Assembly (NCBI RefSeq): GCF_001652915.1
Contig: NZ_BBQI01000094.1
Location: 27,144 to 91,143 of the forward strand
Reading direction: 5' to 3'
Length of the DNA stretch: 64,000 nucleotides
From: Cupriavidus sp. D384
Lineage (GTDB): Bacteria > Pseudomonadota > Gammaproteobacteria > Burkholderiales > Burkholderiaceae
A program made the translations under genes and the position numbers. Shown one piece after another: positions 17,470-25,509 of this stretch. Each line of letters opens with the position of its first letter. Positions within the stretch are counted from its first letter, which is position 1. The notes beneath the pieces were generated by a model. It saw nothing but the letters and a program-made list of their open reading frames with translations, was not told the origin of the DNA and did no database searches.

Positions 17470-18984
17470 ATGCCTGAACCGCAAATCTCTCCTGCCGGCG
17501 CCGGCGCCACTGCCGCTGCGCCTGCTGCCCCCAAGCTACGCATTCACTGGGGTCTCTACGCCGCCGTCACCGTCCTTGTCGCGGTGCTGATGGTGCCGAT
17601 GCCACCCGACCTGCCCGTCGCCGGCCAGCGCATGCTCGCCATCCTGGCTTTCGCCGTGGTGGTGTGGATTACCGAAGCCGTCACCTACGAGACCAGTGCC
17701 ATCATGATCACGTCGCTGATGGCCGGGCTGATCGGCTTTGCGCCAACCATCAACGATCCGAACACCATCTACGGCACGTCGCGTGCGCTGGGCATGGCGC
17801 TGGCCGGATTCTCGAATACCGCGCTGGCCCTGGTGGCCGCCGCGCTGTTCATCTCGGCGGCCATGACCGTCACCGGGCTGGACCGGCGTATCGCACTGGT
17901 CACGCTGTCGGCCATCGGGACCAGCACGCGCCGCATCCTGATCGGCACCATCGCGGTCACCATCATCCTGAGCCTGGTGGTACCCAGCGCCACCGCGCGC
18001 AGCGCCTGCACGGTGCCGATCATGATGGGCGTGATTGCCGCGTTCGGTGTCGACAAGAAATCGAATATCGCAGCCGGCATCATGATCATGGTGGCCCTGG
18101 CTACCAGCGTGTGGAACGTGGGCATCCAGACCGCCGCCGCGCAGAACCTGCTGACCGCCGGCTTCATGGACAAGCTGCTGGGCGAGCGCGTCACGTGGCT
18201 GCAATGGCTGATTGCCGGCGCGCCCTGGGCCATCATCATGTCGGTGGTGCTGTACTTCCTGGTGCGCTGGCTGCTGCCGCCCGAAACCGATGCCATCGCC
18301 GGCGGCAAGGAAGCCGTGCAGCGCGAACTGGCCGCGCTTGGGCCGATGACGGGCCCCCAGAAGCGGCTGGCCGCGGTAGCCATCGGCCTGTTGCTGTTCT
18401 GGGCCACCGAAGGCAAGCTGCACGTCTTCGACACCGCCACCATCACCTTCGTGGGCCTGGTGATCCTGATGATGCCGCGCATTGGCGTGATGGACTGGAA
18501 GACGATGCAGCAGCGCACGCCGTGGGGCACGCTGATCGTGTTCGGTGTGGGCATCAGCCTGGGCACGGCGTTGCTGACCACGCAGGCCGGCCAATGGCTG
18601 GGCAAGTTCGTGGTCACGCATTCGGGCCTGGCCGACCATGGCACGCTGATGGTCTTCGCGGTACTGGCGGCCTTCCTTATCCTGATCCACCTGGGCTTTG
18701 CCAGTGCCACGGCATTGACCGCGGCCCTGCTGCCGATCCTGATCTCCGTCCTGCAGACGCTGCCCGGCGACATCAACAAGTTGGGCATGACGATGCTGCT
18801 GGGCTTCACGGTCAGCTTTGGCTTCATCCTGCCGATCAACGCCCCGCAGAACATGGTCTGCCTGGGCACCGACACGTTCAACGGCAGGCAGTTCGCCCGT
18901 GTCGGTATCCCGGTCACGATCATCGGCTACCTGCTAATGCTGCTGTTCGCCTCGACGTACTGGCGCTGGCTGGGCTGGGTGTGA
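17470..18984 (+). CDS. DASS-family anion (di-/tricarboxylate):sodium symporter
   Basis: 504 residues with about 11-13 hydrophobic helices. Family motifs are AILAFAVVVWITEAVTYETSA in outline (VVVWITEAV), a substrate/sodium region VPSATARSACTVPIMMG in the first half, and GFASATALTAALLPI with FILPINAPQNMVCLGT in the second. Members import citrate, succinate, malate, tartrate or sulfate. The next gene, 47 bp on, is a malate/lactate-type dehydrogenase, so a hydroxy-dicarboxylate substrate is likely but unproven. The N-terminal 20 residues are an Ala/Pro-rich cytoplasmic tail. Confidence 0.9.
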   Translation: MPEPQISPAGAGATAAAPAAPKLRIHWGLYAAVTVLVAVLMVPMPPDLPVAGQRMLAILAFAVVVWITEAVTYETSAIMITSLMAGLIGFAPTINDPNTIYGTSRALGMALAGFSNTALALVAAALFISAAMTVTGLDRRIALVTLSAIGTSTRRILIGTIAVTIILSLVVPSATARSACTVPIMMGVIAAFGVDKKSNIAAGIMIMVALATSVWNVGIQTAAAQNLLTAGFMDKLLGERVTWLQWLIAGAPWAIIMSVVLYFLVRWLLPPETDAIAGGKEAVQRELAALGPMTGPQKRLAAVAIGLLLFWATEGKLHVFDTATITFVGLVILMMPRIGVMDWKTMQQRTPWGTLIVFGVGISLGTALLTTQAGQWLGKFVVTHSGLADHGTLMVFAVLAAFLILIHLGFASATALTAALLPILISVLQTLPGDINKLGMTMLLGFTVSFGFILPINAPQNMVCLGTDTFNGRQFARVGIPVTIIGYLLMLLFASTYWRWLGWV

Positions 18985-19031
18985 GGCCAGCCGGGACACA
19001 AGCTCGCCAACGAATCTCAAGTCGCCCTGTC

Positions 19032-20081
19032 ATGAAACTGACTACCGAGTCCGCGCGCACCTTCGCGCGCAACATCCTGATCGCACAGCAAGTACCTGCC
19101 GATATTGCTGACGACGTGGCCGAGCACCTGGTCGAAGCCGACCGCTGCGGCTACGTAAGCCACGGCATCTCGATCCTGCCGAACTACCGCCGCGCCATCC
19201 AAGGCCAGAGCGTCAATGCTGCGGGCCGCGCCGAATGTGTGATGGACCGCGATACGCTGATGGTCTTCGACGGCCACGGCGGCTTTGGTCAGCACGTGGG
19301 CAAGACCGTCATGCAGCGCGCTATCGACCGCGTGCGCCAGCACGGGCATTGCATCGTCACGCTGCGCCGGTCGCACCATCTGGGCCGCATGGGCCACTAT
19401 GGCGAGATGGTGGCGGCGGCCGGCCTGGTGCTGCTCAGCTTCACCAACGTGATCAATCGCCCGCCCGTGGTGGCGCCGTTCGGTGGACGCGTGCCGCGCC
19501 TGACCACCAACCCGCTGTGCTTTGCCGGCCCGATGCCGAACGGCCGGCCGCCGCTGGTGGTCGACATCGCCACCAGTGCCATCGCGATCAACAAGGCGCG
19601 CGTGCTGGCCGAGAAAGGCGAACCGGCGCCCGAGCACAGCATCATCGATGCCGACGGCAATCCCACCACCGATGCCTCGGTGATGTTCGGCGACCGGCCC
19701 GGGTCGCTGCTGCCGTTCGGCCAGCACAAGGGTTATGCGCTGGGCGTGGTGGCCGAACTGCTGGCCGGCGTGCTCTCGGGCGGTGGCACGATCCAGCCCG
19801 ACAATCCGCGCGGCGGGGTGGCGACCAACAACCTGTTCGCGGTGCTGCTCAACCCCGAGTTCGACCTCGGCCTGAACTGGGAGCGCGACGAGGTGGAGGC
19901 GTTTGTCCGGTACCTGCACGACACGCCGCCGGCGCCGGGCCATGACCAGGTGCAGTACCCGGGCGAGTACGAGGCGGCCTGCCGGGCAGCCGCCGGCACG
20001 ACGCTCGATATCAACCCCAACATCTGGCGCAACCTGGAGGCGCTGGCCCGGGACCTGAAGGTAGACGTGCCGGCCGGCTAG
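19032..20081 (+). CDS. Malate/L-lactate/ureidoglycolate dehydrogenase family (LDH2/MDH2) oxidoreductase
   Basis: 349 residues. This Rossmann-unlike NAD(P) fold is recognised by ADRCGYVSHGI (catalytic His and Arg region), RRSHHLGRMGHY, GGRVPRLTTNPLCFAGP, VVDIATSAIA, LPFGQHKGYALGVVAELLAG and DINPNIW. Members oxidise 2-hydroxy-acids such as malate, sulfolactate or ureidoglycolate with NAD(P). Co-transcription with the DASS transporter upstream suggests import and oxidation of one hydroxy-acid. The exact substrate cannot be told. Confidence 0.88.
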   Translation: MKLTTESARTFARNILIAQQVPADIADDVAEHLVEADRCGYVSHGISILPNYRRAIQGQSVNAAGRAECVMDRDTLMVFDGHGGFGQHVGKTVMQRAIDRVRQHGHCIVTLRRSHHLGRMGHYGEMVAAAGLVLLSFTNVINRPPVVAPFGGRVPRLTTNPLCFAGPMPNGRPPLVVDIATSAIAINKARVLAEKGEPAPEHSIIDADGNPTTDASVMFGDRPGSLLPFGQHKGYALGVVAELLAGVLSGGGTIQPDNPRGGVATNNLFAVLLNPEFDLGLNWERDEVEAFVRYLHDTPPAPGHDQVQYPGEYEAACRAAAGTTLDINPNIWRNLEALARDLKVDVPAG

Positions 20082-20131
20082 GCCCGGTGGCTGCCGGACA
20101 CCGTGATTGCCAAGGGCGGAGGGGAGAAAAA

Positions 20132-20159
20132 TCGACATGGCGCGCGGCAATGGCACAAT
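20132..20159 (+). promoter_or_regulatory. Possible promoter overlapping the start of the GT51 gene
   Basis: TCGACA (20132-20137), 16-bp spacer, CACAAT (20154-20159). If used, transcription would start at or next to the ATG at 20167, giving a leaderless message and excluding the ATG at 20137. The -10-like CANAAT just before a start codon recurs in this window (queG, plsY). Confidence 0.35.
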
Positions 20160-20862
20160 ACGCGCCATGCAACGTCTCTGGTCCATCTTCGTCAAGTTCG
20201 TGCTGCTCGCCGTGGTCGGCGGCACGTTGCTGATTGCCTTCGCCGTGTTGATGGCCAACCGGCAGTTGCCGTCGCTCGACGCGCTGATGGCCTTCCGGCA
20301 GACGCCGGGCTACGTCAGCCTGGGAGATTTTCCCCACACGCTGCCCGAGGCCGTGGTCGCCATCGAGGACGACCGCTTCTATCTGCACGATGGCGTCGAC
20401 TACGTGGGCGTGATGCGCGCCGGCGTTGCCAACCTGTCGGACGAACTGTCGCAGGGCGCGTCCACCATCACCATGCAGGTGGCCCGCAACTTCTTCCTGT
20501 CGCGCAAGAAGACCTACACGCGCAAGCTCTACGAGATCCTGCTGGCCTACCGCATCGAGAATGCGCTGAGCAAGGACGAGATCCTGGAGCTTTACCTGAA
20601 CAAGATCTACCTGGGCCAGGGCGCCTATGGCTTCTCGGAAGCCGCCGACACCTACTTTGGCAAGCCCGTGGATCGGCTGTCGCTGGCCGAGTGCGCGATG
20701 CTGGCCGGGCTGCCCAAGGCGCCTTCGGCCAACAACCCGGTGGTCAACCCGCGCCGGGCGCGGCAGCGGCAGACCTATATCCTGCTGCGGATGATGGAGT
20801 TGGGCCGCATCACGCGTGCCCAGTACGACGCCGCGCTGCTGGAGCCGCTGCGGCTGCGCTGA
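20137..20862 (+). CDS. GT51-only peptidoglycan glycosyltransferase, PBP1A-like
   Basis: 241 residues from the ATG at 20137, chosen for the GGAGGGGAG ribosome site 10 bases upstream; the ATG at 20167 is the alternative. One N-terminal membrane helix (FVKFVLLAVVGGTLLIAFAV) precedes the complete GT51 motifs: EDDRFYLHDGVDY (catalytic Glu), GASTITMQVARN, RKLYEILLAYRIE and KDEILELYLNKIYLGQGAYG. The rest (AECAMLAGLPKAPSANNPV) reads like PBP1A, not MtgA, but the protein ends at about residue 240 without linker or transpeptidase domain. It would polymerise lipid II glycan without cross-linking. The downstream gap shows no remnant of a transpeptidase, so it seems a settled short form rather than a recent truncation. 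Confidence 0.85.
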   Translation: MARGNGTIRAMQRLWSIFVKFVLLAVVGGTLLIAFAVLMANRQLPSLDALMAFRQTPGYVSLGDFPHTLPEAVVAIEDDRFYLHDGVDYVGVMRAGVANLSDELSQGASTITMQVARNFFLSRKKTYTRKLYEILLAYRIENALSKDEILELYLNKIYLGQGAYGFSEAADTYFGKPVDRLSLAECAMLAGLPKAPSANNPVVNPRRARQRQTYILLRMMELGRITRAQYDAALLEPLRLR

Positions 20863-20949
20863 CTGCCTTGTCAGCGGGCGCCCGACGGCGCCACCCTGCC
20901 CCCGCATGCTAGCCTGCCCCCAGCCAAACACGCCTGGGTGGAGACAGCC

Positions 20950-21420
20950 ATGGAAGGACTCTGGGGCGATATCTACGGCACGTTACGCGCGGAATTTGCC
21001 GACGTGCCCGACATCAAGGAACTGACACGCATCCTGCTGCGCCTGACGCTGGCCGTGCTGCTGGGCGGGCTGATCGGCTACGAGCGCGAAGCGGCTGGCA
21101 AGCCAGCCGGCCTGCGCACGCACATGCTGGTCGCCATGGGGTCGGCGCTGTTCGTACTGGTGCCGCTGCAGGCCGGCGTGCCGCTGCCGGACATGAGCCG
21201 GGTGCTGCAGGGGCTGATGTCCGGCATTGGCTTCCTGGGCGCCGGCGCCATCATCAAGCTGAACAGCGAGGAGGATGTGCGCGGACTGACCACGGCAGCC
21301 AGCATCTGGACCGTGGCGGCCATCGGCGTCGCGTGCGGGCTGGGGCGTGAAGCAACGGCAGTGATCGCCACCCTGTTCGGGCTGACGATCCTGCAGGTGC
21401 TCTACCGGCTGAAGAAGTAG
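20950..21420 (+). CDS. MgtC/SapB family membrane protein
   Basis: 156 residues. The MgtC core is seen in LRLTLAVLLGGLIGYEREAAGKPAGLRTHMLVAMGSALF (GYERE and AGLRTH motifs), SGIGFLGAGAIIK and LTTAASIWTVAAIGVACG. About four helices are present and the long C-terminal ACT-like domain of Salmonella MgtC is absent. Members influence growth in low magnesium and F-ATPase activity or potassium transport; the role here is unknown. The ATG at 20950 has GGAG at 6 bases. It stands alone. Confidence 0.9.
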   Translation: MEGLWGDIYGTLRAEFADVPDIKELTRILLRLTLAVLLGGLIGYEREAAGKPAGLRTHMLVAMGSALFVLVPLQAGVPLPDMSRVLQGLMSGIGFLGAGAIIKLNSEEDVRGLTTAASIWTVAAIGVACGLGREATAVIATLFGLTILQVLYRLKK

Positions 21421-21450
21421 AAGAAGACGCGCAGGCGGCGAGCACGGGGC

Positions 21451-21693
21451 TCAGGCCGCCTCCCGCAGCACCACTTCGAGCATTTCGGGGTGATGCGCCA
21501 CCGCTTCCAGGACGATCGGGTGGACCCCCTCGCCGCCGGCCTCGACATGCGCCAGGAACGCCCGCTTCATGCGCGGCTCCCAGAACTTCTTGATATGCGA
21601 GGCGATATCGGCCAGCGCCTCGCCACGATCTGGCATGGCCTCGAAAAAGCCGCCGATCTGGTTTGCCATCTTGATCAGGTTCTCGATATGCAT
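21451..21693 (-). CDS. fdsD: NAD-dependent formate dehydrogenase, delta subunit
   Basis: 80 residues. MHIENLIKMANQIGGFFEAMPDRGEA in outline (NLIKMANQIG.FF), HIKKFWEPRMK and HPIVLEAV match the small FdsD family. FdsD is the fifth gene of fdsGBACD-type operons; it is not an iron-sulfur protein and is associated with assembly or stability of the complex. The start lies 9 bp after the fdhD stop, so the genes are co-transcribed. Confidence 0.93.
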   Translation of the reverse strand: MHIENLIKMANQIGGFFEAMPDRGEALADIASHIKKFWEPRMKRAFLAHVEAGGEGVHPIVLEAVAHHPEMLEVVLREAA

Positions 21694-21702
21694 GCCGGAC
21701 CC

Positions 21703-22551
21703 TTATCCAATATGTAGTCGTTGAGGATGGCTGTAGACCACCATGGTGCCGCCCCGCACAAAGCCGGCCAGCGTGATGCCCGCCGTGTCAGCCAGGCGCA
21801 CGGCCATGGCCGTCGGCCCGGACACCGCCGCCAGCACGCCGGCGCCGATGGCCGCAGTCTTCTGCACCATCTCGTAGCTCGCGCGGCTGGTCACGATGAC
21901 CGCGCCACGCGCAATGTCTTCCTGGCCGCCACGGGCCAGCGCCCCGGCCAGCTTGTCCAGCGCGTTGTGGCGTCCCACGTCCTCGCGCACCAGCGCGATT
22001 TCGCCATCGGCCCGCATCCACGCCGCGGCGTGCGTGGCGCCAGTATCGCGTAGCAGGGCCTGGCGCTTGTGCAGCACCGCGAACGCATGCTCGAACACGC
22101 GCGGATCGAACGCCGCCTGGCTGCGCACCGGCTCCGGCATGCGCATGACCTCGTCCAGCGACTCGGTACCGCAAAGGCCGCAACCGGTACGCCCGGCCAT
22201 GGCCCGCCGCCGGCCCTTGAGTTCAACGAAGGCGCCGGTGGCAATCTCCACCTTGACGGTGATGCCCTGGGCACTCGCCTCCACGTCGACGCCATAGATA
22301 TCGCTGGCGGCATCGACAATGCCTTCGCTAAGACTGAATCCGAGCGCAAAGTCTTCCAGATCGGCCGGTGTAGCCAGCATCACCGCGTGGGAGATGCCGT
22401 TGAACTCCAGCGCTACCGGCACTTCCTCGGCCAGATGGTCGACTTCGGCCGTCAGCACGCCGTGGCGCCAGCGGCTGACCGGGAACGTGCGCTGCGCCGG
22501 TACCTCGTCGGTACCGGCTGCGCTGTCCGGGGATGGCACGTCGCGTTTCAT
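21703..22551 (-). CDS. fdhD: Formate dehydrogenase accessory sulfurtransferase FdhD/FdsC
   Basis: 282 residues from the ATG at 22551, 13 bp after fdsA. The hallmark GRTGCGLCGTESL has the CxxC pair that passes sulfur from the desulfurase to the molybdenum cofactor. Other conserved pieces are TPADLEDFALGFSLSEGI, REDVGRHNALDKLAG, TSRASYEMVQK and FVRGGTMVVYSHPQR. In Cupriavidus-type operons this position is called fdsC and the protein chaperones the bis-MGD cofactor into FdsA. An in-frame GTG-initiated extension upstream would overlap fdsA and is not needed. Confidence 0.95.
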   Translation of the reverse strand: MKRDVPSPDSAAGTDEVPAQRTFPVSRWRHGVLTAEVDHLAEEVPVALEFNGISHAVMLATPADLEDFALGFSLSEGIVDAASDIYGVDVEASAQGITVKVEIATGAFVELKGRRRAMAGRTGCGLCGTESLDEVMRMPEPVRSQAAFDPRVFEHAFAVLHKRQALLRDTGATHAAAWMRADGEIALVREDVGRHNALDKLAGALARGGQEDIARGAVIVTSRASYEMVQKTAAIGAGVLAAVSGPTAMAVRLADTAGITLAGFVRGGTMVVYSHPQRLHIG

Positions 22552-22564
22552 CGCCGGTCCCGGG

Positions 22565-25438
22565 TCAGCCCGCCTGCGCGGTCTCGCTGGCGGCACGCAG
22601 GTGCCCAAGCTGCTCTTCGTTGAACGCCTGGTAGTTGCGCTGCCAGGTGGAAGGCTGCGCCACCGGCATGACCTGCACCGCCGTCACCTTGTACTCGGGG
22701 CAGTTCGTCGCCCAGTCCGAGTTGTCGGTGGTAATCACGTTGGCACCCGACTCCGGGAAGTGGAAGGTCGTGTAGACCACGCCCGGCTGCATGCGCTGGC
22801 TGACGACCGCGCGCAGCACGGTCTCACCCGCACGGCTCTGCACGCCCACCCAGTCGCCGTCCTTGATGCCGCGATCCTCGGCATCGTGCGGATGAATCTC
22901 AAGCCGATCCTCGTCGTGCCAGTGCACGTTGGCCGTGCGCCGCGTCTGCGCGCCCACGTTGTACTGCGACAGGATGCGGCCCGTGGTCAGCAGCAGCGGA
23001 TACTTCTGCGTCACCTTCTCGTCGGTCGGCACGTACTTGGTGATGATGAACTTGCCCTTGCCGCGTACGAAGCCATCGACGTGCATGGTCGGGGTGCCCT
23101 GCGGCGCCTCGGCGTTGCAGGGCCATTGCACGCTGCCCAGTTCGTCGAGCTTCTCGTAGCTGACGCCCGAGAACGTCGGCGTCAGGCGTGCGATCTCGTC
23201 CATGATCTCGGACGGATGCTTGTACTCCATCGGATAGCCCAGCGCCTTCGACAGCAGCAGCGTCACTTCCCAGTCCGAATAGCCCGCCTGCGCCGGCATC
23301 ACCTTGCGTACGCGCGAGATACGGCGCTCGGCGTTGGTGAACGTGCCGTCCTTCTCCAGGAACGACGAACCCGGCAGGAACACATGCGCGTACTTGGCGG
23401 TCTCGTTCAGGAAGATGTCCTGCACAACGATGCACTCCATCGACGACAGCGCCTCGGCCACGTGCTGCGTGTTCGGGTCCGACTGGACGATGTCCTCGCC
23501 CTGGCAGTACAGGCCCTTGAACGAGCCCGTCAGAGCGGCGTCAAACATGTTCGGGATGCGCAGGCCCGGCTCGGGATTGATGCCCACGCCCCATGCGGCC
23601 TCGAAGGCGCTGCGCACGGTGGAGTCCGACACGTGGCGATAGCCCGGCAGCTCGTGCGGGAACGATCCCATGTCGCACGAACCCTGCACGTTGTTCTGCC
23701 CACGCAGCGGGTTCACGCCCACGCCTTCGCGGCCGACGTTGCCGGTGGCCATGGCCAGGTTGGCGATGCCCATCACGGTCGTGGAGCCCTGCGCGTGTTC
23801 CGTCACGCCCAGGCCGTAGTAGATGGCCGCATTGCCGCCGGTGGCGTACAGCCGCGCGGCGCCGCGCAGCGTTTCGGCCGGCACGCCGGTGGCGGCCTGG
23901 AGCGTCTCCGGCGAGTTCTCGGGCAGCGCCACGAAGTCGCGCCATTGCTGGAACGCACGGTCTTCGCAACGCTCGGCGATGAACTCGTCGGCGAGCAGGC
24001 CTTCGGTGACGATCACGTGGGCCATCGACGTGACCAGGGCCACGTTGGTGCCAGGGCGCAGTTGCAGGTGATAGTCGGCACGGATATGCGGCGAGTCCAC
24101 CAGGTCGATCTGGCGCGGATCCACGACGATCAGCTTGGCGCCGGCGCGCAGGCGGCGCTTCATGCGCGAGCCGAACACCGGATGGCCGTCGGTGGGGTTG
24201 GCACCGATCACCATGATCACATCGGACTTGGCCACCGAGCGGAACGTCTGCGTGCCCGCCGATTCGCCCAGCGTGGTCTTCAGGCCATAACCGGTCGGCG
24301 AATGGCAAACCCGCGCGCAGGTATCGACGTTGTTGTTGCCAAATGCCGCACGCACCAGCTTCTGCACCAGGTAGCCTTCCTCGTTGGTGCAGCGCGACGA
24401 CACGATGCCGCCGATCGAATCCGTGCCATGCTCGGCCTGGATGCGCTTGAACTGCGACGCGGCGTAGCCGATGGCCTCTTCCCACGACACCTCGCGCCAC
24501 GGATCGGTGATCTTCGCGCGGATCATCGGCTTCAGGATACGGTCCTTGTGCGTGGCGTAGCCCCAGGCGAAGCGGCCCTTCACGCAGGCGTGGCCCTCGT
24601 TGGCGGCGCCGTCCTTGTGGGGGACCATGCGCACCACCTCGTTGCCCTTCATTTCCGCCTTGAACGAGCAGCCCACGCCGCAGTACGCGCACGTGGTCAC
24701 CACATTGTGCGACGGCTGGCCCAGCTGGATCACCGACGTCTCGGTCAGCGTGGCGGTCGGGCAGGCCTGTACGCAGGCGCCGCACGACACGCAGTCCGAC
24801 TCCATGAACGACTGGCTGGTGCCGGGCGACACGCGCGATTCGAAGCCGCGGCCGCTGATCGTCAGCGCGAACGTCCCCTGGGTTTCCTCGCAGGCGCGCA
24901 CGCAGCGGTTGCAGACGATGCACTTGGACGGATCGTACGTGAAGTACGGATTCGATTCGTCCTTCTTCATGTGCGTGTGCGTGGCGATCGGGGCGGCACC
25001 GCCGGCGCCGTCCGCGTAGCGCACTTCGCGCAGGCCCACCACGCCGGCCATGTCCTGCAGCTCGCAGTTGCCGTTGGTCGGGCAGGTCAGGCAGTCAAGC
25101 GGGTGATCGGAGATGTAGAGCTCCATCACGCCGCGGCGCAGTTCGCCGAGCTTGCCGCTCTGCGTGCGCACCTTCATGCCCGGCTCCACGGGGGTCGTAC
25201 AGGATGCCGGATAGCCGCGCCGGCCTTCGATCTCCACCATGCACAGGCGGCAGGAGCCGAACGGCTCCAGCGAATCCGTGGCGCAGAGCTTGGGCACGCC
25301 AATGCCGGCTTCGGCAGAGGCGCGCATGACAGAGGTGCCAGCCGGCACGGTCACCGATACCCCATCAATTTCCAGCGTGACCATCGTGTCCGAATCAATG
25401 GCCGGGGTACCGTAGTCGAAATCGTCGTGAGCGTTCAA
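22565..25438 (-). CDS. fdsA: NAD-dependent formate dehydrogenase, molybdenum alpha subunit
   Basis: 957 residues with a TTG start (25436-25438) preceded by GGAG. This start gives MNAHDDFDYG and puts the Mo-ligand cysteine at 378 in ARVCHSPTG, the number I recall for the C. necator enzyme. Order: 2Fe-2S ferredoxin domain (Cys52, 63, 66, 80), His-Cys3 cluster (HPLDCLTCPTNGNC, 112-125), two 4Fe-4S sites (CIVCNRCVRAC 173-183; CVSCGACVQAC 216-226), MopB 4Fe-4S site (CAYCGVGC 250-257), then the bis-MGD domains with Cys378-His379 and the C-terminal dinucleotide-binding domain. It oxidises formate to CO2, or the reverse, and passes electrons to FdsB/FdsG for NAD+. The next in-frame ATG (Met19) would clip the domain. 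Confidence 0.96.
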   Translation of the reverse strand: MNAHDDFDYGTPAIDSDTMVTLEIDGVSVTVPAGTSVMRASAEAGIGVPKLCATDSLEPFGSCRLCMVEIEGRRGYPASCTTPVEPGMKVRTQSGKLGELRRGVMELYISDHPLDCLTCPTNGNCELQDMAGVVGLREVRYADGAGGAAPIATHTHMKKDESNPYFTYDPSKCIVCNRCVRACEETQGTFALTISGRGFESRVSPGTSQSFMESDCVSCGACVQACPTATLTETSVIQLGQPSHNVVTTCAYCGVGCSFKAEMKGNEVVRMVPHKDGAANEGHACVKGRFAWGYATHKDRILKPMIRAKITDPWREVSWEEAIGYAASQFKRIQAEHGTDSIGGIVSSRCTNEEGYLVQKLVRAAFGNNNVDTCARVCHSPTGYGLKTTLGESAGTQTFRSVAKSDVIMVIGANPTDGHPVFGSRMKRRLRAGAKLIVVDPRQIDLVDSPHIRADYHLQLRPGTNVALVTSMAHVIVTEGLLADEFIAERCEDRAFQQWRDFVALPENSPETLQAATGVPAETLRGAARLYATGGNAAIYYGLGVTEHAQGSTTVMGIANLAMATGNVGREGVGVNPLRGQNNVQGSCDMGSFPHELPGYRHVSDSTVRSAFEAAWGVGINPEPGLRIPNMFDAALTGSFKGLYCQGEDIVQSDPNTQHVAEALSSMECIVVQDIFLNETAKYAHVFLPGSSFLEKDGTFTNAERRISRVRKVMPAQAGYSDWEVTLLLSKALGYPMEYKHPSEIMDEIARLTPTFSGVSYEKLDELGSVQWPCNAEAPQGTPTMHVDGFVRGKGKFIITKYVPTDEKVTQKYPLLLTTGRILSQYNVGAQTRRTANVHWHDEDRLEIHPHDAEDRGIKDGDWVGVQSRAGETVLRAVVSQRMQPGVVYTTFHFPESGANVITTDNSDWATNCPEYKVTAVQVMPVAQPSTWQRNYQAFNEEQLGHLRAASETAQAG

Positions 25439-25509
25439 GGGACGTCTCCTGCACTGCTTGTGAGGATGCGCGCCCCTGAGAGGCGCGTCATTATGAAAGT
25501 TGGCTGCGT

